Assembly: GCF_014200675.1 (NCBI RefSeq)
Contig: NZ_JACHCI010000028.1
Span: forward strand, 1 to 64,000
Reading direction: 5' to 3'
Origin: Janthinobacterium saanense
GTDB taxonomy: Bacteria; Pseudomonadota; Gammaproteobacteria; Burkholderiales; Burkholderiaceae_D
Length of the DNA: 64,000 bases
The notes beneath the pieces were generated by a model. The model saw only the letters and a list, made by a program, of their open reading frames with translations, was not told where the DNA came from and did not search any database. The position numbers and the translations under genes were made by a program. Shown here piece after piece: positions 1 through 8,379 of the stretch (its first letter is position 1; each line of letters opens with the position of its first letter).

Positions 1-45
1 GCTGATTGAGGTTGTCTGACAGTGTACGCAAAACGTATCTGGCTT

Positions 46-92
46 TGAAGAGCGGCCAGTTACGAGAGGGTACATAATCACACGACTCTAGA
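46..92 (-). repeat. 47-bp repeat, copy A (inverted relative to copy B)
   Basis: The reverse complement of this stretch matches 50966-51012 at 46 of 47 positions; the single difference is A here against C at position 50997. Similarity stops sharply on both sides. It lies exactly where the open frame of the tail-fibre fragment is lost: the frame is open from 78 but has a TAA at 75-77, inside the repeat. I read it as the end of an inserted or recombined segment that cut the phage gene. The element itself is not recognised. Confidence 0.85.
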
Positions 93-173
93 CATTTAAC
101 GAATGCTGCTCTCATCCTTGGGGCAAATACTGTCACAGGGCGGAGCAGTAATAACCGTGGCACAGTCAATACC

Positions 174-830
174 ATGGGCAATGACTATGCTGAATATATT
201 TATAAGGGCCCAGTTTGCGGCGTCGTTGCCCCTGGTCAAATAGTCGGTATTAACGCTGACAATAAAATTACCGACCAGTGGTGCGATGCGGTCATGTTCT
301 CGATCAAATCGACTGCTCCATCTTTTGTCGGCGGCGATTCCTGGGCCAATGATATAGGCTCGCGTCCGACGCCCAAGGCTGGCCAGGCGCCGATACAACC
401 TCTGCGTCACGTCGACGTGGTCACGCTACAACCATTACCAGGTAATAACCCGCCAGAGTACATGGACGTGGTGACCAAGTCCGCTGACAGCGACGAAGAA
501 TGGGCGCAAAAGCAGGAGCTTTACGCTGCTGCGTTAGCCACCTACAACATCGCCGCGCAGCAAGATGCCGACGCCATGGCCTCCTTCGACGCAGCGCTGG
601 AAATCGCGCGCCAAAAAGTCGACCGCATCGCCATTGCCGGCCGCGTGCCCGTCAATGTATTAGGTGCCCAGCCTGGCGACTATATCGTGCCGGTGCAGGA
701 TGGCGCCGGCATCAAGGGTGTCGCCATGCACGAAGATGACTTGACCATGAAGCAGTATCTGCATGCCGTCGGGCGGGTGATTGCCATCGAGCCAGATGGC
801 CGCGCCTATGTGATGGTCAAGTCCGTGTAG
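174..830 (+). CDS. prophage tail-fibre C-terminal fragment (5'-truncated)
   Basis: Encodes 218 residues from the ATG at 174. The residues 'GNDYAEYI' near the start, and 'AGRVPVNVLGAQPGDYIVP' followed by a short beta-rich end, resemble the C-terminal auto-processing (peptidase G2-like) region of phage tail-fibre and tail-spike proteins. An Ala/Gln-rich helical insert sits at about residues 105-145. The same frame stays open upstream to position 78 and still looks phage-like from 93 on, so the ATG at 174 is probably internal and the real gene was longer. Its 5' part is missing beyond the 47-bp repeat at 46-92. A terminator follows at 858-880, then the lysis genes. It is probably a non-functional remnant unless an off-window part supplies the N-terminus. 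Confidence 0.6.
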   Translation: MGNDYAEYIYKGPVCGVVAPGQIVGINADNKITDQWCDAVMFSIKSTAPSFVGGDSWANDIGSRPTPKAGQAPIQPLRHVDVVTLQPLPGNNPPEYMDVVTKSADSDEEWAQKQELYAAALATYNIAAQQDADAMASFDAALEIARQKVDRIAIAGRVPVNVLGAQPGDYIVPVQDGAGIKGVAMHEDDLTMKQYLHAVGRVIAIEPDGRAYVMVKSV

Positions 831-857
831 CTGTCGTCACGCAGCAGTCCCTCCCCA

Positions 858-880
858 AACCCGCTACGGCGGGTTTTTTA
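858..880 (+). terminator. intrinsic terminator after the tail-fibre fragment
   Basis: The arms AACCCGC (858-864) and GCGGGTT (869-875) form a tight hairpin followed by a run of T. It separates the structural gene from the lysis cassette that starts at 903. Confidence 0.8.
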
Positions 881-902
881 TTTCGCTAACAGAAAGGCAA
901 TC

Positions 903-1331
903 ATGGCCATTGAAACCACCGCCGCCGGCGGCGCATTGATCAAACTGTTTGGCGTGCCCGTGCTGGCGGGCGCCGCCGCCACTTCGCTGGGCTTCATGTT
1001 CATGTGGCCCCGCTCTACCCGCGAGGCGTTTATCCGTTTTTGTTCCAGCATCATCATTTCCACCTTCCTCGGTCCGCTGCTGGTGGCGGCCGTGCTGTCG
1101 TGGTGGCCCAGCCTGTTCGACAGCGCGAAAGTCGTGGCCAGCCTGTATGGCGGCGACCCGGCCACCGGCTTTCTGTTTATCGCCGCGCCCCTGATGGTGG
1201 CGGCCGGCTTGCCCGCCTGGTGGGTGCTGGGCGCCTGCGTGCGCTGGTTCGACAAGCGCCGCGGCAAGGATATCGGCGAACTGGCGATCGATGCGGCCGC
1301 CATCGTCAAGGATGTGCGGGGTGGCTTATGA
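903..1331 (+). CDS. putative phage holin
   Basis: A 142-residue membrane protein with an ATG preceded by AAAGG (RBS). Hydrophobic segments are visible at about residues 10-32, 45-68 and 90-112, and the charged C-terminal tail ends in 'KRRGKDIGELAIDAAAIVKDVRGGL'. This is the usual layout of small phage holins, which form lethal holes in the inner membrane and release or activate the endolysin. The assignment rests on topology and position: the next three genes are an endolysin and two spanin subunits. Its stop overlaps the endolysin start (ATGA). The exact holin family is not recognised. Confidence 0.7.
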   Translation: MAIETTAAGGALIKLFGVPVLAGAAATSLGFMFMWPRSTREAFIRFCSSIIISTFLGPLLVAAVLSWWPSLFDSAKVVASLYGGDPATGFLFIAAPLMVAAGLPAWWVLGACVRWFDKRRGKDIGELAIDAAAIVKDVRGGL

Positions 1332-1843
1332 CGCTGGCGCAATTGATGGTCATCATGCCGTACGCCGGTCAGCGCGCCACGCTGTTCCTGGCGCCCCTGA
1401 ATGCCACGATGGCGGAATTTTCCATCAATACGCCGCAGCGCCAGGCGGCATTCCTGGCCCAGGTGGGCCACGAGTCGGGCCAGTTGCGCTATGTGCGCGA
1501 ACTGGCCAGCGGCGCAGCCTATGAAGGGCGGGCCGATCTGGGTAACGTGATCGCGGGCGATGGCGTGCGCTTCAAGGGACGCGGCTTGCTGCAGGTGACG
1601 GGGCGCGCCAATTATGCCGCCTGCGGCGTGGCGCTGCGCCTCGATTTGCTGTCCAGGCCCGAAATGCTGGAACAAACCATGCACGCCTGCCGTTCGGCCG
1701 GCTGGTTCTGGCAATCGCGCGGCTTGAACACCCTGGCCGATGCGGGCGACCAGGAAAGGGTCACGCGCCGCGTCAACGGCGGCGTCAATGGACTGGCCGA
1801 CCGCCTGGCCTTGTACCAGAAGGCGCGCAAGGTGCTGGCATGA
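1328..1843 (+). CDS. phage endolysin, glycoside hydrolase family 19 type
   Basis: A 171-residue chitinase-like lysozyme expected to cut peptidoglycan glycan strands at host lysis. Residues 47-51 read 'GHESG', with Glu49 the likely general acid and Glu58 nine residues later the likely partner. 'FKGRGLLQVTGRANY' at about 82-96 is the family's substrate-groove signature. There is no signal peptide, so release needs the holin. The start at 1328 is chosen because it forms an ATGA overlap with the holin stop; the longer upstream frame would run through the holin gene. The next gene also overlaps its stop by four bases. Confidence 0.88.
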   Translation: MTLAQLMVIMPYAGQRATLFLAPLNATMAEFSINTPQRQAAFLAQVGHESGQLRYVRELASGAAYEGRADLGNVIAGDGVRFKGRGLLQVTGRANYAACGVALRLDLLSRPEMLEQTMHACRSAGWFWQSRGLNTLADAGDQERVTRRVNGGVNGLADRLALYQKARKVLA

Positions 1844-2166
1844 AGCCGTCGTTGAACGTGCTGGCCTGTTTGCTGCTCTTGGGCGCGGCCCTGTTTTGCG
1901 CCCAGCGCTGGGGCCGGGAAACCGGCCGCGCCGCCTGCGCTGCGTCGCTTGCCGAGGCGCAGGGAGCGCTGCGGCGCCAGGATCAGGCCTTGACACTGAT
2001 GCGGGAAGAGGGGACACGCCGCGCTGCGCACGCAAAGATGGTGCTGGCTGGCGCGCGAGAGGGGAGAGCAGATAGTGAGCAAGCCGCGACCCGCATCCTG
2101 GCGCTGCAGCCCGACGGCGACGCTTGCACTGCGGCCGAGGCATTGATCGCCCGGGAGATGCCGTGA
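1840..2166 (+). CDS. putative inner-membrane spanin (Rz-like)
   Basis: 108 residues with an N-terminal hydrophobic anchor (about residues 6-22), followed by a charged, Ala/Glu/Arg-rich segment predicted to be helical and periplasmic. That is the architecture of i-spanin Rz. It has an ATGA overlap with the endolysin upstream and a GTGA overlap with the lipoprotein gene downstream, which is the conserved lysis-cassette order. i-Spanins and o-spanins join across the periplasm and disrupt the outer membrane at lysis. Sequence similarity between families is low, so the call depends on position and topology. Confidence 0.7.
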   Translation: MKPSLNVLACLLLLGAALFCAQRWGRETGRAACAASLAEAQGALRRQDQALTLMREEGTRRAAHAKMVLAGAREGRADSEQAATRILALQPDGDACTAAEALIAREMP

Positions 2167-2402
2167 GGGCGGCGCTGCTGTTGGTTTGCATGCTGGCCGG
2201 CTGCGCGGCGCGCGCGCCTAGTCCTGAAATGCTGCCGCTGGCCGTGCCCTGCATCACTAGCCGTCCCGTCGCGCCATCGCTGCCGGCAGTGCCATCGTCG
2301 GGCATCTATCCGCAGGTACAAGCCTTGCTGGCCCGCGAAAAACTGCGCGCCGCGTACGAGCGGGAACTGGAGGCGCTGCTAGACGCTTGCGCGGCTAACT
2401 AA
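2163..2402 (+). CDS. putative outer-membrane spanin lipoprotein (Rz1-like)
   Basis: A 79-residue protein starting at the GTG at 2163, which overlaps the TGA of the i-spanin gene. The N-terminus 'MRAALLLVCMLAGCAA' carries a lipobox (LAGC), so it should be lipidated and sorted to the outer membrane. A Pro-rich middle (residues about 18-47) and a short charged helix follow, as in Rz1 proteins. Unlike lambda Rz/Rz1, this gene is not nested inside its partner and only touches its end. It closes the lysis cassette, and a strong terminator follows at 2427-2469. Confidence 0.68.
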   Translation: MRAALLLVCMLAGCAARAPSPEMLPLAVPCITSRPVAPSLPAVPSSGIYPQVQALLAREKLRAAYERELEALLDACAAN

Positions 2403-2426
2403 TGCTTCTTTTTGTGACGCATAACA

Positions 2427-2469
2427 AAAAACCCAGACTCTCCGCTTGTGCAGGGAAATCTGGGTTTTT
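2427..2469. terminator. bidirectional intrinsic terminator
   Basis: The arms AAAAACCCAGA (2427-2437) and TCTGGGTTTTT (2459-2469) are perfectly complementary, with A and T tracts at both ends. It can stop the lysis cassette from the left and the tRNA transcript from the right. Confidence 0.8.
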
Positions 2470-2491
2470 CAGAAGTTGCTGTCGTGTGCTT

Positions 2492-2578
2492 TGGTGCCCG
2501 GAGCCGGAATCGAACCGGCACGCCCTTACAGGCGGGAGATTTTAAGTCTCCAGTGTCTACCAGTTTCACCATCCGGGC
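2492..2578 (-). tRNA. tRNA-Leu (anticodon UAA)
   Basis: On the minus strand an 87-nt tRNA including an encoded CCA (2492-2494). The acceptor arms GCCCGGA and TCCGGGC pair, the T-arm has GGTTCGATTCC, the variable arm is long as in class II tRNAs, and the anticodon loop CTTAAAA gives UAA. The tRNA lies directly beside the phage lysis genes. tRNA genes are common integration sites, but I see no duplicated 3' end here to prove an att site. Confidence 0.95.
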
Positions 2579-2719
2579 AGCGCGGCAAGATTCTAGCACA
2601 AGTAATGCTGATTACACCATCATCGACTGTATTAGATCGATGGGGTGCCGAAGAACTTTGTATCGTTTACGCTTCTGTTTTTTATAAAGATGCAATGATT
2701 TAGCGCACCCTCGCTCTCA

Positions 2720-5026
2720 TCAAAACGTCGCCTTGAACTGCACCCCATAAGTACGCGGCTCGTTCAGAATACCCGTCAGGTTGTCGAAGTCGATCGCGCC
2801 CACGGCCTGGATGCGGTTGGTGATGTTGCGGCTGTAGGCGGCGATTTCGTATTTGTCCCATTTGTAGCCGGCGCGCAGACCGCCTTCGAGCAGCGGTTTG
2901 GCCTTGTATTCCTTGGCTTCGTACAGGAAGAAGTTGTAGCTGGTGCGGTAGGTCCAGTCGGTGTAGGCGAAGAATTCGCCGTTGGCGACGGGGATGCTGT
3001 ATTTCAGCGTGAAGTTGCCCTGCCATTCGGGCGCGCGCGGCAGCGGGTTGCCGTTGATGTAGGCGGTGCCGACGAAGGGGCCGACCGGGTTGGTGACGGT
3101 GCAGCCGCTGGCCGGGTTATTCAGGGCATTGCCGCAGCTTTGCACGAACAGGTTTTTATCCTGGATCTCGGTGTGGTTGTAGCTGCCGCCCAGGGTCATG
3201 CTGACCGAGTCGCTCAGGTTGGCCTGGAAGTCCAGTTCCACGCCCTGGCCGGTGACTTTGTCGGCATTGATCAACTGGTTCATGTTGACGGCGCCGCTGC
3301 CGGCCGTCAGCTGCTTGTCTTTCACGCGGTACTGGAATACGGCCAGGCTGAGGCGGGCGCGCTTGTCGAACAGGTCCTGCTTGATGCCCGCTTCGACCGA
3401 CAAGGCTTTTTCGGCGCCGGCAAACGATGGACGGTCGGAGAGACCATTCAATCGCCCCTGCATCGATGGCGCGCGGTAGCCGGTGGCGACGCGCGCGTAG
3501 ACGTTCGTCGCTGGCGTCAAAATGTAGGTGCCGCTCAGGTCCCAGCTGACGTTATGCGAGGTGTTGTCGATGTTGAAGGGGCCGGCAGTGGTCAGTTCCA
3601 CGCGCTTGGCCGAGAAGTCTTTTTTGTCGCTGGTGTAGCGCAGGCCGCCGCGCAGCTTCAAGGCGTCGGAAACGGTGTAGTTCAGTGAGCCGAAAGCCGC
3701 ATACGAGGTGGAGCTCTGGTTCTGCGTCGAGTAAAACGGGTTTTGCGGATTGCCGGGCGACAGACTGTCAAAGCTGATGCTGTCGATCTGGATGTCTTCC
3801 TTGAAGTAGAACAGGCCGGCGATCCATTGCCATGGTCCCTTGCTGTTCGACTCGGCGCGCAATTCCTGTGAAATCTGCTTGTGGTTCGGGATCACGTCGG
3901 CCGTTTCAACCACGAAGGGGATGAAGCCGGGGCCCATCGGCGGCGCGTACACGGCGCCATAACCGCCATCGACGTCGGCGCGGCTGTAAAAGTCCAGTTT
4001 TTCGTAGCCGGTGATCGAGTTCAGGGTCACGCCGTCCAGGTCCCATTTCAGGCGCATGCTGCCGCCCTTGGTTTTCAGGTGCTGGCGGTTGATGCCGTCG
4101 GTAGGGTAGGAGCCGTAGTCGAAATTGTCGACCAGGTCATTCGTGCCCTGTTTCAGGATATTGGCGCGGAACAGGGTGGCGGTGCCGTCGAGGTCGCGCG
4201 CGTGCACATTGAACAGGGCGCTGAAGTCGCGCGAAGGCTTGACCAGCAGTTGTATGCGCGCGGCGTTGTCTTCATAGCCTTCGAAGTCGCGTGTGCCGGT
4301 CGGGCGCGGGTTGTGCACGCGGTTGTCGCGGCGCTGGGTCTGGCCCGAGAAGCGCAGGGCGACGGTGTCGCTGAGCGGGATGTTGAATACGCCTTCCAGG
4401 TTTTTTACGCCATCCTTGCCGAAGCCGCCGCTCAGATAGCCTTCGGTATTGAACACGGGTTTGGCGGAATCGAACTTGATCACGCCGGCCGGCGAGTTGC
4501 GGCCGAACAAGGTGCCTTGCGGGCCGCGCAGCACTTCCACCTGATCCACGTCAAACACGGGAAAACCCTTCAGCATGGCGTTTTCCTGCACCACGTCATC
4601 CATTACCAGGCCGACCGGCTGCGAGGCGTTCAAATCGAAGTCGGTATTGCCCAGGCCACGGATATAAAAGCGCGGGAAGGTGCGGCCGTAGTCGGATTCG
4701 ACCGAGACGCTGGGCGAGCGGCCGCTGAGGAAGCGGATATCCTGGCCGCCAGCCGTCAGTACGTCCAGTTTTTCGCCTTTCAGGGTGGCGATTGACATCG
4801 GCACGTCCTTGATATTTTCAGCGCGGCGCTGCGCCGTGACGATCACCGTTTCCAGCTGGCCAGGGCCGGAGGCGGCCGGGGCGGCGGCTGGCGTATCGGT
4901 CTGTGCTGCGGCTGGCGCATCGGGCGCCGGGGCCGGGTCGTCTGCCATCGCCTGTAGCGGGAAGGCGGCAGTCACAGCCAGGGCAATCAATGTGCGGTGC
5001 ACCATACCAGCATGCAGTGTCATCAT
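2720..5026 (-). CDS. TonB-dependent outer-membrane receptor
   Basis: A 768-residue receptor that would import an unidentified ligand across the outer membrane using the TonB-ExbBD proton-motive machinery. A signal peptide ends near residue 29 (...LQAMA/DD). It is followed by a Pro/Ala-rich linker, a TonB-box-like 'ETVIVTAQR' near residue 58 and a plug domain with the conserved 'VEVLRGPQGTLFGRN'. The rest is a beta-barrel ending in Phe. There is no N-terminal signalling (STN) domain and no linked sigma/anti-sigma pair, so it is not a FecA-type transducer. The barrel resembles the 'VTAQRR' receptors of plant-carbohydrate or aromatic scavengers as much as siderophore receptors. TAGGAG lies upstream of the start. 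Confidence 0.88.
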   Translation of the reverse strand: MMTLHAGMVHRTLIALAVTAAFPLQAMADDPAPAPDAPAAAQTDTPAAAPAASGPGQLETVIVTAQRRAENIKDVPMSIATLKGEKLDVLTAGGQDIRFLSGRSPSVSVESDYGRTFPRFYIRGLGNTDFDLNASQPVGLVMDDVVQENAMLKGFPVFDVDQVEVLRGPQGTLFGRNSPAGVIKFDSAKPVFNTEGYLSGGFGKDGVKNLEGVFNIPLSDTVALRFSGQTQRRDNRVHNPRPTGTRDFEGYEDNAARIQLLVKPSRDFSALFNVHARDLDGTATLFRANILKQGTNDLVDNFDYGSYPTDGINRQHLKTKGGSMRLKWDLDGVTLNSITGYEKLDFYSRADVDGGYGAVYAPPMGPGFIPFVVETADVIPNHKQISQELRAESNSKGPWQWIAGLFYFKEDIQIDSISFDSLSPGNPQNPFYSTQNQSSTSYAAFGSLNYTVSDALKLRGGLRYTSDKKDFSAKRVELTTAGPFNIDNTSHNVSWDLSGTYILTPATNVYARVATGYRAPSMQGRLNGLSDRPSFAGAEKALSVEAGIKQDLFDKRARLSLAVFQYRVKDKQLTAGSGAVNMNQLINADKVTGQGVELDFQANLSDSVSMTLGGSYNHTEIQDKNLFVQSCGNALNNPASGCTVTNPVGPFVGTAYINGNPLPRAPEWQGNFTLKYSIPVANGEFFAYTDWTYRTSYNFFLYEAKEYKAKPLLEGGLRAGYKWDKYEIAAYSRNITNRIQAVGAIDFDNLTGILNEPRTYGVQFKATF

Positions 5027-5503
5027 GAACGGCTCCTATTGGTTTTCATTATGGGAAATGGGTCTTGGGTTTCGCTGTGCGTTTGCGGCAGTTGCGCTAA
5101 TTTGCTAGACGAAAAGTCATGCTAGCACGTAAATTTCTGGCCGAAATGGCATTTCATCAGGCGTGCCATTCATTTTTATTTCGACTAAATGGCGAAACAA
5201 AATCGTATTTGCCGCTAGTCTGATGGCGATGCATAGTGGGAGAGCGCAGGCGTTTATTGCCGTGCCAGCGGCTGATCCAGGGCGCTTGCAGGGCGGGTTT
5301 TGTCTTCGCTTCCCGATGTGGCTGGCGACGCGTGTCGGTAAAAAGCAACATACGATATGGTTTATTTTCATCATCGACTTGTTGTCACGATACGACAAGG
5401 AGTGCCGATGGCGTCAATGCGGATACCGCCATTTCCCCGGCCCATGGTCCGCCGCATCGCGTAGAATACAAACCATTACATATTGGAAATTTGTATTTCT
5501 GCC
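5027..5503. other. intergenic region between divergent TonB receptor and HD-GYP genes
   Basis: About 480 bases without a recognised gene. It is more AT-rich than its surroundings around 5160-5230 and 5340-5400, so it probably holds both promoters. GAAAT-GGC-ATTTC near 5140 is a small perfect palindrome. The only coding candidate is the 18-codon frame at 5408-5464. Confidence 0.5.
5408..5464 (+). CDS. possible 18-codon upstream reading frame
   Basis: A strong AAGGAG lies a few bases before an ATG that opens an 18-codon frame (MASMRIPP...RRIA) ending in TAG 39 bases before the HD-GYP start. It could be a translated leader affecting the next gene or just chance. No similarity is recognised. Confidence 0.2.
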   Translation: MASMRIPPFPRPMVRRIA

Positions 5504-6892
5504 ATGACAACATCCTCATCCCCCGTCTCTTCTGCCACCAGCATCCGCCTGTCTGAACTGATCGCCGCATTGAGCCAGGCGCTCGACATTACCGAAGGGC
5601 AACCCGAAGGCCATTGCATACGCTGCTGCTGGATAGGCATGCATGTGGGCCGCGAGATCGGCATGCCGGACGAGGATTTGTGGAATCTATATTACACCCT
5701 GCTGCTCAAGGACCTCGGTTGCAGCAGCAATGCGGCGCGCATCTGCGAGCTGTATCTGACGGATGACCTGGCTTTCAAGCAAGGCTTCAAGACGGTGGGC
5801 GACAGCTTGCCGCAGGTGCTCAAATTCGTGCTCAAGCACACGGGGCTGAAGGCGGGCCTGTCCGAACGTTTCCGCGCCGTCATGACGATCTTGCGTGACG
5901 GCCCGCAGATTGCGCAGGAATTGATCGCCACGCGCTGCCAGCGCGGCGCCGATATCGCCCGCCTGCTGCGCTTTCCCGAAGAAGTGGCGGCCGGCATCTA
6001 CAGCCTCGATGAACATTTCAACGGCCAGGGCAAGCCGGAAAAGCTGGCCGGAGAGGCGATTCCCCTGTTTGCACGCATCGCGCTGATGGCGCAGGTAATC
6101 GACGTGTTTCATACGGCCGATGGCGCGCGTGCGGCGCGCGGGGAAGTGCGCCAGCGCGCCGGCAGCTGGTTTGATCCGCAACTGGTGCAGGCCTTTGAAC
6201 GCGTGGCCGAATCGGGCGCCTTCTGGTCCATGTTGCGCTCGCAAGAGATAGGCGCGGCCGTGGCGGCGCTGGAGCCGGCCAACAAGGTGGTGCCCGTCGA
6301 TGAAGATTACCTGGACGATATCGCCGTAGCGTTCGGCCAGGTGGTCGATTCGAAAAGCCCGTACACCAGCGGCCATAGCGCCCGCGTGGCCTTGTACACG
6401 GACATGATCGCCGAGGCCATGGACGTGTCTCCCGAGCGGCGGCGCTGGCTCAAGCGGGGCGCCTTGCTGCATGACGTGGGTAAGCTGGGTGTCAGCAACA
6501 GCGTGCTGGACAAGGCAGGCAAGCTCGATGCGGAAGAGTGGCAGGCGGTGCAATTGCACGCCCAATACACGGAAACGATATTGTCGCGCATCGATGCGTT
6601 TGCGGAACTGGCCATCGTGGCCGCCGCCCACCATGAGCGGCTGGACGGCAAGGGTTATCCGCGCGGCTTGATGGCGGACAACATCAGCCTGGAAACGCGC
6701 ATCATCACCACCGCCGACATCTTCGACGCCATCACGGCCGACCGTCCTTACCGTGGCCCGATCCCGATCCCGAAAGCGCTCGATATCATGGCCGAAACGG
6801 TGGGTACGGCCATCGATGCTGAATGTTTCGAGGCCCTCAAGGCGGCGCTGGCCCGCTTGCCGGCACTGGAGCAGCAGCCGCTGGCTGCATGA
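5504..6892 (+). CDS. HD-GYP domain protein, probable cyclic-di-GMP phosphodiesterase
   Basis: 462 residues, cytoplasmic. The C-terminal half is a complete HD-GYP domain: 'HDVGKLGV' with His323-Asp324, 'HHERLDGKGYPRG' from about residue 376 with the GYP signature, and 'DIFDAITADRPYR' downstream. These are the metal ligands and substrate residues of enzymes that hydrolyse c-di-GMP to pGpG or GMP. The N-terminal ~280 residues look like a second, degenerate HD-type region without the catalytic pair and may be sensory. I chose the ATG at 5504; a TTG at 5483 in frame is less likely. There is no receiver domain, so input is unknown. A large c-di-GMP module is also present at 57.9-63.3 kb. Confidence 0.9.
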   Translation: MTTSSSPVSSATSIRLSELIAALSQALDITEGQPEGHCIRCCWIGMHVGREIGMPDEDLWNLYYTLLLKDLGCSSNAARICELYLTDDLAFKQGFKTVGDSLPQVLKFVLKHTGLKAGLSERFRAVMTILRDGPQIAQELIATRCQRGADIARLLRFPEEVAAGIYSLDEHFNGQGKPEKLAGEAIPLFARIALMAQVIDVFHTADGARAARGEVRQRAGSWFDPQLVQAFERVAESGAFWSMLRSQEIGAAVAALEPANKVVPVDEDYLDDIAVAFGQVVDSKSPYTSGHSARVALYTDMIAEAMDVSPERRRWLKRGALLHDVGKLGVSNSVLDKAGKLDAEEWQAVQLHAQYTETILSRIDAFAELAIVAAAHHERLDGKGYPRGLMADNISLETRIITTADIFDAITADRPYRGPIPIPKALDIMAETVGTAIDAECFEALKAALARLPALEQQPLAA

Positions 6893-7105
6893 TCAGATAG
6901 GAAACGCCCCGGCGCCCGATACATTCAAGCTGGCAACCTTGTCACTGGAAAAGTATTTGATCTGCCCCAGGCCGATGGCGTAAGCGCCGTCGCTGAGCGG
7001 CGTGATCGGGCCCGTCAGTTTTTCACCAGTAACCAGGGTCACGACCCATGGCGTGGTAGCTGACTTGCCCGCGTGCGCCAGTGCTTGTTGTACCAGGTCC
7101 GACAT
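6893..7105 (-). CDS. small conserved-type protein, function unknown
   Basis: 70 residues beginning 'MSDLVQQALAHAGKSA'. The central part ('PWVVTLVTGEKLTGPITPLSDGAYAIGL') looks like a small beta-barrel, similar in style to Sm/Hfq-like or RNA/lipid-binding folds, but no family is recognised. AGGCAG lies before the ATG. Its stop abuts the stop of the HD-GYP gene on the other strand, with no spacer. Confidence 0.6.
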   Translation of the reverse strand: MSDLVQQALAHAGKSATTPWVVTLVTGEKLTGPITPLSDGAYAIGLGQIKYFSSDKVASLNVSGAGAFPI

Positions 7106-7158
7106 ACTGCCTCCGTTGATGGATTGATGGCGCCATCATAGCAGCCGAACCAGCCGCT

Positions 7159-7674
7159 TCAGGTATCGGTCAGCAGATTCTTCGGCAGTGCGACCGAGCT
7201 CAGTTTCCAGCGCCACAGGCCGTCGCGCGTGAGCGTCAGTTCGCCGATATGGCTCTTGCTGTGGGCGCGCTGGACCACCACGCTATCCCACGCCGTGTAG
7301 TGCAGCGCGTAGTCTGCCTGGCCGTTGCGCTGCCGGCCGCTGACATCGCTGACCTTGGAAACCGGGCTTTCATAGCGGGTGTTCAGCTGCACCAGGGAGA
7401 TCAGGCCTTCAGGCATGAGCATGGTGTCGAGCAGGGGCGCGATGACGGTCGGGCTGATATCGGCCGCCACTTCGGGCGCCGCGAACAGGGCGTGCAACTG
7501 CTGGTCGAGGCTGCCGCGCAGCAGGTCGAGGTCCACGTGGGTGGACAATGCCGCGCTGTCCTGGGCCTTGATGGCCGCGCGTATCTGCTGCATGGCAAAA
7601 TACGGGCTGCCATAGAACAGGCCTGCCAATACGAACACAGCTATCACCGCAAAAAAGATGCCTCTTTTCATCAT
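7159..7674 (-). CDS. DUF2939 family membrane-anchored protein
   Basis: 171 residues from the ATG at 7674, preceded by AAGAGGT. One N-terminal membrane segment (about residues 5-24) is followed by 'SPYFAMQQIRAAIKAQDSAALSTHVDLDLLRGSL', which is the hallmark start of DUF2939 domains, and a beta-rich C-terminal half. It is predicted to be anchored in the inner membrane with its domain in the periplasm. The molecular role of this family is not known to me. A paralogue lies immediately upstream at 7816-8256 in the same orientation, so the pair probably arose by tandem duplication. Confidence 0.75.
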   Translation of the reverse strand: MMKRGIFFAVIAVFVLAGLFYGSPYFAMQQIRAAIKAQDSAALSTHVDLDLLRGSLDQQLHALFAAPEVAADISPTVIAPLLDTMLMPEGLISLVQLNTRYESPVSKVSDVSGRQRNGQADYALHYTAWDSVVVQRAHSKSHIGELTLTRDGLWRWKLSSVALPKNLLTDT

Positions 7675-7815
7675 GCCACCTCTTGAAAAGCTGGCGCCCA
7701 GATGCGCCGGAAATCTTGGCATCTTACAGAATATTGCCTCAAAACAATATAGAATTTTATGCAATAATTGCCATAGGTCAAATATTTGACCTTCAGATTT
7801 GCTTTCCTGCCAAGG

Positions 7816-8256
7816 CTAGAGTAGTTCCGCGGGCAGGGTGACTGCGATGAGTTTCCAATCCCACACACCGTGCCGTTTCAATACGAACTGGCTCACGTCC
7901 TGGCCGCTGCGGCGCAGCACCACTTCCGACCACGAACGGTAAGACATGCCGAAGTCGTGGCGTTTTCCATCTGCCCCTTCCTTGCCACGCATGATCAGCG
8001 CCGTCAGGCCGGGCGGCGAGACGATGGTGTCGACCATGGCCGCCAGTTCTTCGGCATCGTGTCCATGGCCATCCGTTTGCAATTGCCGTAGTACGCTAGC
8101 ACGCACGGCAGCCAGGTCGGCCTGCTGTTCCAGTCCCGTCATCCTGACCGACCTGGCGGCCATGCTGATGCGGTACATGGCGATGTAGGGGCTGACCCAG
8201 GTAAAGCCGATGGCGGCAACGCAAAACAGGGTGGCGACGGCGTGTTTTCTTTTCAT
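7816..8256 (-). CDS. DUF2939 family protein, shorter paralogue
   Basis: 146 residues with an N-terminal membrane segment and 'SPYIAMYRISMAARSVRMTGLEQQADLAAVRASVLRQL', matching its neighbour at 7159-7674 in layout. Both proteins end in a '..W.WKL..V.LP..LL' segment. It lacks about 25 residues compared with the neighbour. The 141-bp gap between the two is AT-rich and could hold a separate promoter for the downstream copy. Confidence 0.72.
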   Translation of the reverse strand: MKRKHAVATLFCVAAIGFTWVSPYIAMYRISMAARSVRMTGLEQQADLAAVRASVLRQLQTDGHGHDAEELAAMVDTIVSPPGLTALIMRGKEGADGKRHDFGMSYRSWSEVVLRRSGQDVSQFVLKRHGVWDWKLIAVTLPAELL

Positions 8257-8379
8257 GGTCTCTATTGTTTAAAATCTATCTCGGTTCGCGGTGATTTTAC
8301 CCGGCCAGCGCCGGTAGATGGTGTAGCATGCGTGCCGGCGCGCCAGATCGCGCCGTCATACGCAATACAGAGGACAACC

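Noticed and set aside
878-2305. Open frame of 475 codons antisense to the lysis genes
   Set aside because: It would cover four coherent lysis genes linked by stop-start overlaps; its composition is Ala/Arg-rich shadow.
2402-2578. tRNA-Leu as proven phage attachment site
   Set aside because: Only one tRNA end is visible in the window and no repeated 3' segment was found; position alone is not enough.
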